This document shows, piece after piece, positions 6,542-15,082 of a stretch of DNA of 16,274 nucleotides. The notes below the pieces were generated by a model. That model did not search any database. It was not told where the DNA came from and saw only the letters and a list, made by a program, of their open reading frames with translations. Origin of the DNA: Pseudomonadota bacterium (GTDB taxonomy: Bacteria; Pseudomonadota; Gammaproteobacteria; Burkholderiales; Burkholderiaceae_B). Where the stretch lies: assembly GCA_023427085.1 (NCBI GenBank), contig JAEZBO010000222.1, forward strand, positions 1 to 16,274. Reading direction: 5' to 3'. The first letter of the stretch is position 1, and each line of letters opens with the position of its first letter. Made by a program: the position numbers and the translations under genes.

Positions 6542-7555
6542 CTACTTCACGCCCAACCCGAGCCGCTCGATCAGCGCCTCGTCCTTCTGGTAGGTTTCGA
6601 CCGCCCACTGGCGGTAGTCCTTGCCGTCGCGATAGTTGGGCTCCTGGTTCAGCTGCTTCATGATCTCCATGCTCTGCTGGCTGTAGAGCGCCTGCTTGAA
6701 GGCATCGTGCAGCTTCTGCACCACCGCCGGGTCCATGCCCTTGGGGCCGGCCAGGCCGTAAGGCGAGGTCGACACGACCTTGTAGCCCAGCTCCTGCGCG
6801 GTCGGCACCTCGGGCCAGCGGGTGGTGCGTTCGGGGCCGAAGGTCACCAGCAGCCGCATGCGGCCCGAATCGACGAACTGGTCCCAGCCGGTCGCATCGC
6901 TTTGCGCCATCACGTGGCCGCCCAGCAGCGCCTGCTGCATGTCGGCGTTGCCCTTGAACGGCACATGGTTGAGCTTGACGCCGGCATTGATGGCGATCTC
7001 CTCGATCAGCAAATGCGGCGACGACCCGACCCCGGTCGACGCGTAGTCGATGCTGCCGGGCTTCTTGCGGGCCGCCTCGATGTAGTCGTCGAAGGTCTTG
7101 AACGGCGAATCCGAACGGACCGTGAAGCCGAAGGTGTAGCCCGACAGGCCGACGATGAACGTGAAGTCCTCGATCGGGTCGTAGCTGGTCTTCTGCATGT
7201 GCGGCATGCGCAGCAGCCCCAGCGGATACTGCGAGATCGTGTAGCCGTCGGGCTTGGCGGTCTGCGCCATGGTGGCCGGGCCGAGCGTGCCGCCGGCGCC
7301 CGGCCGGTTCTCGACGATCACCGGCTGGCCCAGGTGCTTGCCGGCCTCCTGCGCCAGCGCGCGCAGGTGGCGGTCGGTCGAGCCGCCGGCCGGCCACGGC
7401 ACGATCAGCGTGACCGGCTTGTTCGGAAAGCTGGCGGCCGCCGACGATGCCGGCGGCTGGGACTGCGCCTGCGCCAGTGCCGGCAACAGCGCGCTGGCCG
7501 CGCAGGCCAGTGCGAGCGCCAGGCCGTGGCGGCGGATGTTCTGTCTCTGCATCAT
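6542..7555 (-). CDS. Bug-family (TctC-like) periplasmic binding protein
   Basis: This 337-residue secreted receptor belongs to the Bug/tripartite tricarboxylate receptor family, which binds carboxylates or related small molecules in the periplasm. It has a signal peptide (residues 1-30, ALAQA cleavage site) followed by the diagnostic mature start FPNKPVTLIVPWPAGGSTD (43-61). Further family segments are QPVIVENRPGAGGTLG (77-92), SYDPIEDF, VPFKGNADMQQALLGGHV and VPTAQELGY. The tandem ATGs at 7555 and 7552 share one Shine-Dalgarno (AAGGAG, 5 or 8 nt away); the first is annotated. It lies 121 bp after the CoA-transferase stop in the same direction, a common pairing in Burkholderiales. No TctA/TctB membrane subunits are nearby, so it is an orphan receptor that may feed a distant transporter or serve in sensing. 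Confidence 0.93.
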   Translation of the reverse strand: MMQRQNIRRHGLALALACAASALLPALAQAQSQPPASSAAASFPNKPVTLIVPWPAGGSTDRHLRALAQEAGKHLGQPVIVENRPGAGGTLGPATMAQTAKPDGYTISQYPLGLLRMPHMQKTSYDPIEDFTFIVGLSGYTFGFTVRSDSPFKTFDDYIEAARKKPGSIDYASTGVGSSPHLLIEEIAINAGVKLNHVPFKGNADMQQALLGGHVMAQSDATGWDQFVDSGRMRLLVTFGPERTTRWPEVPTAQELGYKVVSTSPYGLAGPKGMDPAVVQKLHDAFKQALYSQQSMEIMKQLNQEPNYRDGKDYRQWAVETYQKDEALIERLGLGVK

Positions 7556-7676
7556 GTCGTCTCCTTGATGGGGTCTGTCGTTGCCGGGTCTGAGCGGCTT
7601 GTCGTTGTGGCGGTGCAGCGGGTACGGCGGGTGTGGCGGGTTCAGGTGCCTGCGCGACAGACGGCGCGCAGCGACT

Positions 7677-9020
7677 TCATGGCTGTTCATCGGGCAGCGT
7701 CAGCACGCCGCGGTCGCGCAGCGCGCGCAATTCGTCGTCGGGTAACTGCAGCAGCCGCTGCAGCACCTCGCGGGTGCCCTCGCCCAGCGTCGGCGGCGCA
7801 TTGCGGATCGGCAGGCGTTGGCCATCCAGGCGATACGGCGGCGCGAACACATGGGTGCTGCGCGCCACCGGATGCGGCATCTCCTGCAGCATGCCGGCAC
7901 GCCGCGTGCGTTCGCTGGTCAGCGCCTCGTGCAGCCCGGCGACCCGGCCGCAAGGAATGCCACAGGCGCTCAGCCGCGCCAGCAGCACTTCGCGCTCGAA
8001 GCCGCGGATCAGCTCGGTCATCATCGGCAGCAGGCTCAGGCGGTTCTTGGCGCGCTCGACGTTGGACGCGTAGCGCGGGTCTTCGACGATGTCCGGACGC
8101 ATCACCACCTGGCGGCAGAACTTGTCGAACTGCGCGTTGCTGCCGACCGCGATGATCAAGGCGCCATCGGCGGCATCGAACATGCCGTAGGGCACGATCG
8201 ACGGATGCGCGTTGCCATAGCGCAAGGGATCGCGGCCCAGCAGCATCGCGTCCAGGCCGTAGTAGCTGGTGACCGTCAGGCCGCAGTCGTACAGCGCCAT
8301 CTCGATCAGCCGGCCGCGGCCGGTGCGCTCGCGCCGGAACAGTGCGGCCAGCACCGCCTGCGCCGCGTACAGGCCGGTGGTCATGTCGACCACCGCCATG
8401 CCGAACTTCAGCGGCGGCTGCTCGGCCTCGCCGTTGATGGCCATCAGGCCGCTCTCGCCCTGGATCACCAGGTCGTAGCCGGGCCGCGCGGCCTCGGGGC
8501 CGCTGCCGTCGTAGCCGGTGACCGCGCAATAGATCAGGTCGGCGCGATGCTGCCTGAGCTGCTCGTAGCCCAGCCCCAGCTTTTCGGCGCCGCCGTGCTT
8601 GAAGTTCTGGATCACCACGTCGAACTGCGGCAGCAGGGCATGCACGATGCGCCGGCCCTCGTCCGACTGCAGGTCGAGCGTGATCGAGCGCTTGTTGCGG
8701 TTCATGCTGTTGTAATAGGTGGTCTCGCGCTCGCCGATGCGCAGCCCCCAGTCACGCGTGTCGTCGCCGCGCTGCGGATGCTCGACCTTGACGACCTCGG
8801 CGCCGAAGTCGGCCAGCACCTGGCCGCACAGCGGACCGGCGAACACCCGCGACAGGTCCAGCACCCGGATGCCGGCCAGCGGCATGTCGGGCGTGTCCGG
8901 GGTGGGTCGGGCCGCGTCAGTTCCGGCCGCGTCAGGCCGAGCCGCTTCGGCTTGAACCGCGTCGGGTCGCGCCCCGTCAGGCCGGGCCGCATCACCCCGC
9001 AGTGGATCGGCCGCCCTCAT
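7677..9020 (-). CDS. CaiB/BaiF-family class III CoA-transferase
   Basis: This enzyme moves CoA from an acyl-CoA donor to a free carboxylic acid, activating it for the beta-oxidation enzymes encoded upstream. The core shows the family start PLAGIRVLDLSRVFAGPLCG (47-66), DFGAEVVKVEHP, YNSMNRNKRSITLDL and GYDLVIQGESGLMAINGE. The expected catalytic Asp is in AVVDMTTGLYAAQ (Asp212 here, or Asp167 if translation starts at 8885, close to the family's Asp169). The ATG at 9020 overlaps the preceding dehydrogenase stop (ATGA), giving 447 residues. It adds a 45-residue Ala/Asp/Arg/Pro leader that holds six pentapeptide repeats of DAARP type. ATG 8885 gives a standard 402-residue protein but has no Shine-Dalgarno. 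Which start is used is unresolved. Donor and acceptor acids cannot be read from sequence. Confidence 0.92.
   Translation of the reverse strand: MRAADPLRGDAARPDGARPDAVQAEAARPDAAGTDAARPTPDTPDMPLAGIRVLDLSRVFAGPLCGQVLADFGAEVVKVEHPQRGDDTRDWGLRIGERETTYYNSMNRNKRSITLDLQSDEGRRIVHALLPQFDVVIQNFKHGGAEKLGLGYEQLRQHRADLIYCAVTGYDGSGPEAARPGYDLVIQGESGLMAINGEAEQPPLKFGMAVVDMTTGLYAAQAVLAALFRRERTGRGRLIEMALYDCGLTVTSYYGLDAMLLGRDPLRYGNAHPSIVPYGMFDAADGALIIAVGSNAQFDKFCRQVVMRPDIVEDPRYASNVERAKNRLSLLPMMTELIRGFEREVLLARLSACGIPCGRVAGLHEALTSERTRRAGMLQEMPHPVARSTHVFAPPYRLDGQRLPIRNAPPTLGEGTREVLQRLLQLPDDELRALRDRGVLTLPDEQP
8910..8999. repeat. Six-copy degenerate 15-bp tandem repeat
   Basis: Units begin at 8910, 8925, 8940, 8955, 8970 and 8985. 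Their first 11 bases are GGCCGCGTCAG, GGCCGCGTCAG, AGCCGCTTCGG, AACCGCGTCGG, CGCCCCGTCAG and GGCCGCATCAC. The period is exactly 15 bp, so it stays in frame on the minus strand. There it encodes (D/E)AARP-like pentapeptides at residues 10-39 of the long form of the CoA-transferase: DAARP, DGARP, DAVQA, EAARP, DAAGT, DAARP. Confidence 0.8.
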
Positions 9021-10153
9021 GCCGACCGTCCCAGCGCGATGTAGCGCTGCAGGTGATGGTCCTCGTCACCCAGTTGATGATCGATCATCACCAGCCGCTT
9101 GGCATGATGGGCCAGCGGCAGCTCCCAGGTCATGCCGATGCCGCCATGCAGCTGGATCGCCTCTTCGGCCACCAGCGTGCCGACGCGGCCGACGGTGGCC
9201 TTGGCGGCCGACAAGGCGCGCTCGCGCACCACCCGTTCGGAGTGGTCCAGCAGCGCCGCCGCGTTGATGACGCTCGAGCGGGCCTGCTCGATCTCCAGCA
9301 GCAGGTCGGCCATGCGGTGCTGCAGCGCCTGGAAGCGGCCGATCGGCACGCCGAACTGCTGGCGCGTACCCAGGTACTCGACGGTGGCGTCACGCGCCGC
9401 GTCCATCGCGCCGATCGCCTCGGCGCACAGCGCCAGCACGCCGCGTCCCAGCGCGTGCTCGAGCGTGGCCAGCGCGGCACCGGCCTGGCCCAGCAAGGCG
9501 CCCGGCCCCAGCCGCACGCCCTCGAGCCGCAGCTCGGCGGCGCGGCCGCCGTCGATCAGCGGATAGCCGCGCCGTTGCAGGCCCGGCGTGTCCTGCGGCA
9601 GCAGGAACAGGCACAGGCCCTGCTCGCTGTCGTCGTCGCCGTCGCAGCGCGCCGACACCACGAACAGGTCGCAGGCCTCGCCCTGCTCGACCACCGCCTT
9701 GGCGCCGTCCAGCACCCAGTCCTGGCCATCGCGCACGGCGCGGGTGCGCACCAGCGTGGTTTCGTAATGCGTGTCGGGTTCAGCGTGGGTCAATGCGGCG
9801 ACCAGCTGGCCGGCGATCAGCGGCTCGAGATAACGGCGCTGGTCGTCGCTGCCGGCCTGCGCGATCGCGCTGCCGGCCATCAGGGCACCCAGCAGCGGCT
9901 CGACCGCCAGGCCGCGCCCGAGGTTCTCGAACACCACGGCGATGTCGTGGCCGCCGCCTCCCAGGCCGCCGTGCGCCTCGTCGAACAGCGCCGCGATCGC
10001 GCCCAGTTCGGCGTAGCGCGACCAGATGCCGGCGTCGTAGCCCAGCGGCGAGGCGGCGGCCCGTTCGCGTACCGGATAGCCGTACTGCTCGGCCACGAAA
10101 CGTTTGAGCATGTCGGCAAGCATGCGGCGATCGTCGCTCAGGTCGAAATCCAT
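9017..10153 (-). CDS. Acyl-CoA dehydrogenase, small/non-catalytic subunit type (PimD-like)
   Basis: This 378-residue acyl-CoA dehydrogenase-fold protein resembles small subunits of two-gene dehydrogenases such as pimeloyl-CoA dehydrogenase PimD. Visible family features are MDFDLSDDRRMLADMLKRFV (1-20), the EAHGGLGGGGHDIAVVFENL stretch (59-78), TRQQFGVPIGRFQALQHRMAD (263-283) and AIQLHGGIGMTWELPLAHH (332-350). Both known positions for the catalytic Glu appear unoccupied. The alphaG helix reads ALGRGVLA where the partner has TYERTNIA, and the C-terminal segment reads LGDEDHHL rather than YEGT-like. It probably forms a heteromer with the protein encoded 11 bp upstream. The ATG at 10153 has a strong AGGAGG Shine-Dalgarno. 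Its stop overlaps the CoA-transferase start by 4 bp. Confidence 0.88.
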   Translation of the reverse strand: MDFDLSDDRRMLADMLKRFVAEQYGYPVRERAAASPLGYDAGIWSRYAELGAIAALFDEAHGGLGGGGHDIAVVFENLGRGLAVEPLLGALMAGSAIAQAGSDDQRRYLEPLIAGQLVAALTHAEPDTHYETTLVRTRAVRDGQDWVLDGAKAVVEQGEACDLFVVSARCDGDDDSEQGLCLFLLPQDTPGLQRRGYPLIDGGRAAELRLEGVRLGPGALLGQAGAALATLEHALGRGVLALCAEAIGAMDAARDATVEYLGTRQQFGVPIGRFQALQHRMADLLLEIEQARSSVINAAALLDHSERVVRERALSAAKATVGRVGTLVAEEAIQLHGGIGMTWELPLAHHAKRLVMIDHQLGDEDHHLQRYIALGRSA

Positions 10154-10164
10154 GGCGTGGCCTC

Positions 10165-11361
<1,197 letters not shown>

Positions 11362-11372
11362 GCCAGCTTCCT

Positions 11373-12551
11373 TCAATAAATCTCGAACAGGCCCGCGGCG
11401 CCCATGCCGCCACCCACGCACATCGTCACCACCGCATGGCGCGCACCGCGCCGCCTGCCTTCCAGCAAGACGTGGCCGGCCAGCCGTGCACCGGTCACGC
11501 CGAAGGGATGGCCCAGCGCGATCGCGCCGCCATCGACGTTCAGCCGCTCGGACGGGATGCCCAGCTGGCGTTGGCAATACAAGGCCTGCGAGGCGAAGGC
11601 CTCGTTGAGTTCCCACAGGTCGATGTCATCGACCGTCAAGCCATGGCGCGCCAGCAGCCGCGGCACCGCGTAGATCGGACCGATGCCCATCTCGTCGGGC
11701 TCGCAGCCGGCGATCGCCAGGCCGCGGAACGCGCCCAGCGGCTGCAGGCCGGCGCGCTGCGCGGCGCGCGCTTCCATCAACACGCAGGCCGCCGCGCCAT
11801 CGGACAGCTGCGAGGCGTTGCCGGCCGTCACGAACGCGCCGGCCCCGCGTACCGGCGCCAGCGCGGCCAGCGATTCATACTGCGTGTCGGGACGATTGCA
11901 GCGATCGGCCTGCACCAGCACCTCGTGCTGCGAGACCGTGCCGCTGGCCTTGTCGGTGACCGCCATGGTGGTGCGCACCGGCACGATCTCGTCGTCGTAG
12001 CGGCCCTGCTGCTGCGCCGCCGCGCAGCGGCGCTGGCTCTCGGCGGCGTACTGGTCCTGGTCCTCGCGGCTGATGCCGTAGCGCGCCGCGACGATGTCGG
12101 CGGTCTCGATCATCGGCAGATAGAGATCCGGCTTGTGCTCGACGATCCAGGGATCCTTGCCCTCGTTGTCGTCGCGGCTGCGGATCGCCGAGATCGACTC
12201 GACGCCGCCGGCCACCATCGCCGGCGCGCCGTCGAGCACGATGCGGCCGGCCGCGATCGCGATGGCCTGCAGGCCCGAGGCGCAGAATCGATTGACGGTC
12301 ATGCCGCCGACCGACACCGGCAGGCCGGCGCGGATCGCCGCCTGCCGGCCGATGTTGCGGCCGGTCGAGCCCTCGGGGTAACCACAGCCGAGCACCAGGT
12401 CCTCGATCAGTCCGGCGTCGATGCCGGCGCGCGCGACCGCCGCGCGCACCGCATGGGCGGCCAGCGTCGGCCCCGGCGTCAGGTTGAACTCGCCGCGGTG
12501 GGCCTTGGTGATGGGGGTGCGCGCGACGGCGACGATGACGGCTTCACGCAT
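11373..12551 (-). CDS. Thiolase (acetyl-CoA C-acyltransferase)
   Basis: This complete 392-residue thiolase should cleave 3-oxoacyl-CoA with CoA to release acetyl-CoA, the last step of a beta-oxidation round. The nucleophile is Cys90 in VNRFCASGLQA (87-97). His348 lies in GGAIALGHPFGVTGAR, and the second catalytic Cys378 in CVGGGMGAAGLFE. NEAFASQ and GNASQLSDGAAA are also present. The catalytic spacing agrees with the well-studied Zoogloea enzyme (Cys89, His348, Cys378). The ATG at 12551 overlaps the end of the upstream 3-hydroxyacyl-CoA dehydrogenase gene by 8 bp, implying coupled translation. It could equally act as a 3-oxoadipyl-CoA- or 3-oxopimeloyl-CoA-type thiolase; chain length is not readable. 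Confidence 0.95.
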   Translation of the reverse strand: MREAVIVAVARTPITKAHRGEFNLTPGPTLAAHAVRAAVARAGIDAGLIEDLVLGCGYPEGSTGRNIGRQAAIRAGLPVSVGGMTVNRFCASGLQAIAIAAGRIVLDGAPAMVAGGVESISAIRSRDDNEGKDPWIVEHKPDLYLPMIETADIVAARYGISREDQDQYAAESQRRCAAAQQQGRYDDEIVPVRTTMAVTDKASGTVSQHEVLVQADRCNRPDTQYESLAALAPVRGAGAFVTAGNASQLSDGAAACVLMEARAAQRAGLQPLGAFRGLAIAGCEPDEMGIGPIYAVPRLLARHGLTVDDIDLWELNEAFASQALYCQRQLGIPSERLNVDGGAIALGHPFGVTGARLAGHVLLEGRRRGARHAVVTMCVGGGMGAAGLFEIY

Positions 12552-13899
12552 GCGCGGCTCCGTTCAGGCTGGCGAAGCCGCGCCCGCTGTCGGCCAGCTC
12601 GCGCAGCAGCGGCCAGACTCGCCAGAACGCCGGATCCTCGGGCGCGAAGGCCTCGATGTCGGCGACGATGCGCGGCAGGCCGATCTGGTCGGCGGTGTAC
12701 AGCGGCCCGCCGCGCTCGCGCGGAAAGCCGTAGCCGGCCAGGAACACCACGTCCACATCCGACGGCCGCAGCGCGATGCGCTGGTGCAGCACGTTGGCGG
12801 CCTCGTTGATCATCGCGGCCAGGTAGCGGCGCAGGATGTCGTCGTCGCTGAACCGGCGCGGCGTCACGCCCGCGCGCTGGCGCTCCTGCGCGATGATGTC
12901 CAGCACCTGCGGATCGGGCTGGCCGGTGCGCGCGCCGTCCGGATACAGATAGAAGCCGCGGCCGCTCTTCTGGCCGAACCAGCCCAGTTCGCACAGCCGG
13001 TCGGGGATGCGCACGGTGCGCAAGGCCGGATCACGGCTGGCGGCGCGCCGCTTGCGGGTCGCCCAGCCGATGTCGCCGCCGGCCAGGTCGACCACCTGGT
13101 ACGGACCCATCGGATAACCGAAGCCACGCACCGCCGCGTCGATCTCGTAGGGCGAGGCGCCGTCCTCCATCATCATGTCGGCGGCCTGCCGATAGGCCGC
13201 CAGCACGCGATTGCCGATGAAGCCGTCGCAGACCCCGGCGCGCACCGCGATCTTGCGCAGCCGGCCGGCCAGCGCGAAGCCGGTCGCGACCGCGTCGGGC
13301 GCCGAACGCGCGCCGACCACCACCTCCAGCAGCTTCATGATGTTGGCCGGCGAAAAGAAATGCAGGCCGATGACGTCCTGGGGCCGGCCGGTGCCGGCCG
13401 CCAGCCGGTCCACGTCCAGGTACGAGGTGTTGGTGGCCAGCACCGCGCCGGGCCGGACCACGCGGTCGAGCTCGGCGAACACGGCCTGCTTGACCGCCAT
13501 GTCCTCGAACACCGCCTCGACCACCAGGTCGGCGTCGACCAGCGCGTCGTAGCGGGTCGAGCCGTGCCAGCGCGCCAGCCGTTCGGCCTTGCCGGCGGCG
13601 TCCAGCCGCTGCTTGCCGATCAGCCGGTCGTAGACCTGCTCGATGCGCTGGCGGCCCAGCGCGAGCAGGTCGTCGCTGCGCTCGATCATCGTCACGTCGA
13701 AACCGGCGTCCAGCATCGCCACCGCGATGCCGGCGCCCATGGTGCCGGCGCCGACCACGCCCAGCCGCGCCAGCGGACGGGGCGGAACCTCGGCCAGGCC
13801 GGCCACGCGGGCGGCGTCGCGTTCGGCCTGGTCGGCGTAGTCCAGGGCTTGCTGCACGAACGGCGTGACGCCGCCCGGCAAGGGGGAAGAAGCTGGCAT
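12544..13899 (-). CDS. 3-hydroxyacyl-CoA dehydrogenase (FadB/PimF-like without crotonase domain)
   Basis: This 451-residue protein corresponds to the C-terminal two thirds of FadB/FadJ-type multifunctional enzymes and should oxidise 3-hydroxyacyl-CoA with NAD. A short helical lead (11-45) precedes the Rossmann motif LGVVGAGTMGAGIAVAMLDA (46-65). The NTSYLDVD segment holds Asn157. The catalytic triad matches FadB spacing exactly: His180 in GLHFFSPANIMKLLEVV, Glu192 and Asn230 in GFIGNR. C-terminal 3HCDH domain repeats follow: GYPMGPYQVVDLAGGDIGW, a WFGQKSGRGFYLY segment, and AMINEAANVL with FLAGYGFPRERGGPLYTAD. The enoyl-CoA hydratase domain is absent and no separate hydratase is in the window. 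ATG 13899 is preceded by CGGAGA. It is the first gene of the operon, divergent from a LysR regulator. Confidence 0.93.
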   Translation of the reverse strand: MPASSPLPGGVTPFVQQALDYADQAERDAARVAGLAEVPPRPLARLGVVGAGTMGAGIAVAMLDAGFDVTMIERSDDLLALGRQRIEQVYDRLIGKQRLDAAGKAERLARWHGSTRYDALVDADLVVEAVFEDMAVKQAVFAELDRVVRPGAVLATNTSYLDVDRLAAGTGRPQDVIGLHFFSPANIMKLLEVVVGARSAPDAVATGFALAGRLRKIAVRAGVCDGFIGNRVLAAYRQAADMMMEDGASPYEIDAAVRGFGYPMGPYQVVDLAGGDIGWATRKRRAASRDPALRTVRIPDRLCELGWFGQKSGRGFYLYPDGARTGQPDPQVLDIIAQERQRAGVTPRRFSDDDILRRYLAAMINEAANVLHQRIALRPSDVDVVFLAGYGFPRERGGPLYTADQIGLPRIVADIEAFAPEDPAFWRVWPLLRELADSGRGFASLNGAAHA

Positions 13900-14017
13900 G
13901 GCGATCTGTCTCCGTGGCGGTCGCTGGCTGCTCCGGACCGAGGCAGGCAGCCGCGCGGCCGACCTGCGACTGCCGGCCGCTTGCTGCCGGACCGCCTTAG
14001 TCTTGGTGTCAGCTCCG

Positions 14018-14046
14018 ATTCTTCCGCAGCAAGTAGGGCTTGACAA
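14018..14046 (-). promoter_or_regulatory. Predicted sigma70 promoter of the beta-oxidation operon
   Basis: On the minus strand a -35 of TTGTCA (complement of 14041-14046, 5 of 6 matches) is followed after 17 bp by AAGAAT (complement of 14018-14023, 4 of 6). This would start transcription near 14011, about 110 bp before the dehydrogenase ATG. The inverted repeat at 14050-14074 would then span roughly -39 to -63, where LysR proteins usually bind to activate. Seen by eye only. Confidence 0.5.
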
Positions 14047-14089
14047 TCCCTGTCGCGGTTGACACAGACGACAGTAATTTTTGACAATC
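14040..14089. promoter_or_regulatory. LysR operator region with three TTGACA copies and a CTGTCG/CGACAG inverted repeat
   Basis: TTGACA occurs at 14040, 14059 and 14081; the outer two extend to TTGACAATC. Between them lies a perfect 6-bp inverted repeat, CTGTCG (14050-14055) and CGACAG (14069-14074), with a 13-bp spacer. It sits in the divergent gap between the LysR gene and the operon it probably controls. It is the natural candidate for its binding site and for autoregulation. Confidence 0.5.
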
Positions 14090-14094
14090 AGCCG

Positions 14095-15066
14095 ATGGAC
14101 ACCAAATCCCTCACGCTGCTGGTCGACATCCTGGACGCGGGCAACCTCAGCGAGGCCGCGCGCCGGCTCAAGATGACCCGCGCCAACGTCAGCTATCACC
14201 TGAACCAGCTCGAGCGCGCGGTCGGCATGCAGCTGGTCCGGCGCACCACGCGGCGGGTCGAGCCGACCGAGATCGGCCTGAAGCTCTACGAACACGGGCG
14301 CAGCATCCGCGACGAACTGGCGGCCGCGCGCGCCTCGGTCGAGACGCTGGGCAAGACGCCGCAGGGCCGCGTGCGCCTGAGCGTGCCCAGCGGCTATGGC
14401 AAGTTCGTGATGACGCCGTGGGTGATGGCGTTCAAGCAGCGCTACCCCGGCATCGTGCTGGACGTGCTGTTCGAGAATACCGTCGAGGACCTGCTGCGCG
14501 ACGAGGTCGACCTGGCCGTGCGCATCCTGCCGACGCCGCCCGAGAACCTGGTGGCGCGCGAACTCGATCCGGTGCGTTTCGTCGCCTGCGCGTCACCCGA
14601 CTATGCGCGCAGTCAGGCCATGCCACGGGATCTCGAGCAACTGGCCAGGCTGCCGGTGATCGCCGCCACGGTGGTCGGCCGGCCCTTGCGGCTGTCAGGC
14701 TATCGCGACGGCGAGCGCCATCGCGTCACGCTCGATTGTTGCGTGACCTCGCGCAACTATCCGTTCCTGCGCGACGCGACGCTGGCCGGGCTGGGGCTGG
14801 GCCTGCTGCCCGATTACGTGGTCCGCGAAGACCTGGCGGCCGGCCGGCTGGTGACGGTGCTGGACGACTGGCAGCTGAGCATCTACGGCAGCCGCCTGTA
14901 TCTGCTGTACATGCCCAACCGGCGCCATCCGCGCGCGATCTCGACGATGATCGAATTCATCATCGACCAGGTGCAGCAGCAGGGCCAGCCGGCACCACCG
15001 GCCCTGGCCGCGGCGCGGCCCGCGCGCAAGCGTGCCGAGGGCAAGCCAGGCAAAGCGGCCCGCTGA
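14095..15066 (+). CDS. LysR-family transcriptional regulator
   Basis: This 323-residue DNA-binding regulator probably controls the divergent beta-oxidation operon and itself. The N-terminal winged HTH is clear: MDTKSLTLLVDILDAGNLSE (1-20), AARRLKMTRANVSYHLNQLE (21-40), then VGMQLVRRTTRRVEPTEIG. The effector domain starts near residue 88 with GRVRLSVPSGYGKFVM; its shape (ENLVARELDPVRFVACASPDY) resembles the CrgA-like LysR group. The recognition helix reads TRANVSYHLNQLE, where most members have SQPAVS. The last 30 or so residues form an unusual low-complexity Ala/Pro/Lys/Arg tail ending RKRAEGKPGKAAR. ATG 14095 begins exactly at the HTH; an in-frame TTG at 14059 would run through the operator region and is less likely. 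The effector may be the operon's substrate or an acyl-CoA intermediate. Confidence 0.9.
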   Translation: MDTKSLTLLVDILDAGNLSEAARRLKMTRANVSYHLNQLERAVGMQLVRRTTRRVEPTEIGLKLYEHGRSIRDELAAARASVETLGKTPQGRVRLSVPSGYGKFVMTPWVMAFKQRYPGIVLDVLFENTVEDLLRDEVDLAVRILPTPPENLVARELDPVRFVACASPDYARSQAMPRDLEQLARLPVIAATVVGRPLRLSGYRDGERHRVTLDCCVTSRNYPFLRDATLAGLGLGLLPDYVVREDLAAGRLVTVLDDWQLSIYGSRLYLLYMPNRRHPRAISTMIEFIIDQVQQQGQPAPPALAAARPARKRAEGKPGKAAR

Positions 15067-15082
15067 CGCCAATGCCTGCCGG

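Noticed and set aside
11362..11616. Upstream extension of the large acyl-CoA dehydrogenase frame
   Set aside because: It overlaps the thiolase and encodes no family sequence. MDLHFTPEEQ at 11361 is the standard N terminus with a ribosome site.
14059..14094. TTG start that would lengthen the LysR regulator by 12 residues
   Set aside because: The extension crosses the operator-like repeats, has no ribosome site, and the HTH domain begins exactly at ATG 14095.
13900..14295. Upstream extension of the 3-hydroxyacyl-CoA dehydrogenase frame, as a possible crotonase remnant
   Set aside because: The translated extension has no crotonase motif and runs through the promoter region and into the divergent LysR gene.
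15067..15082. Possible bidirectional terminator between the convergent LysR genes
   Set aside because: Only 16 bp with no inverted repeat or T-tract.
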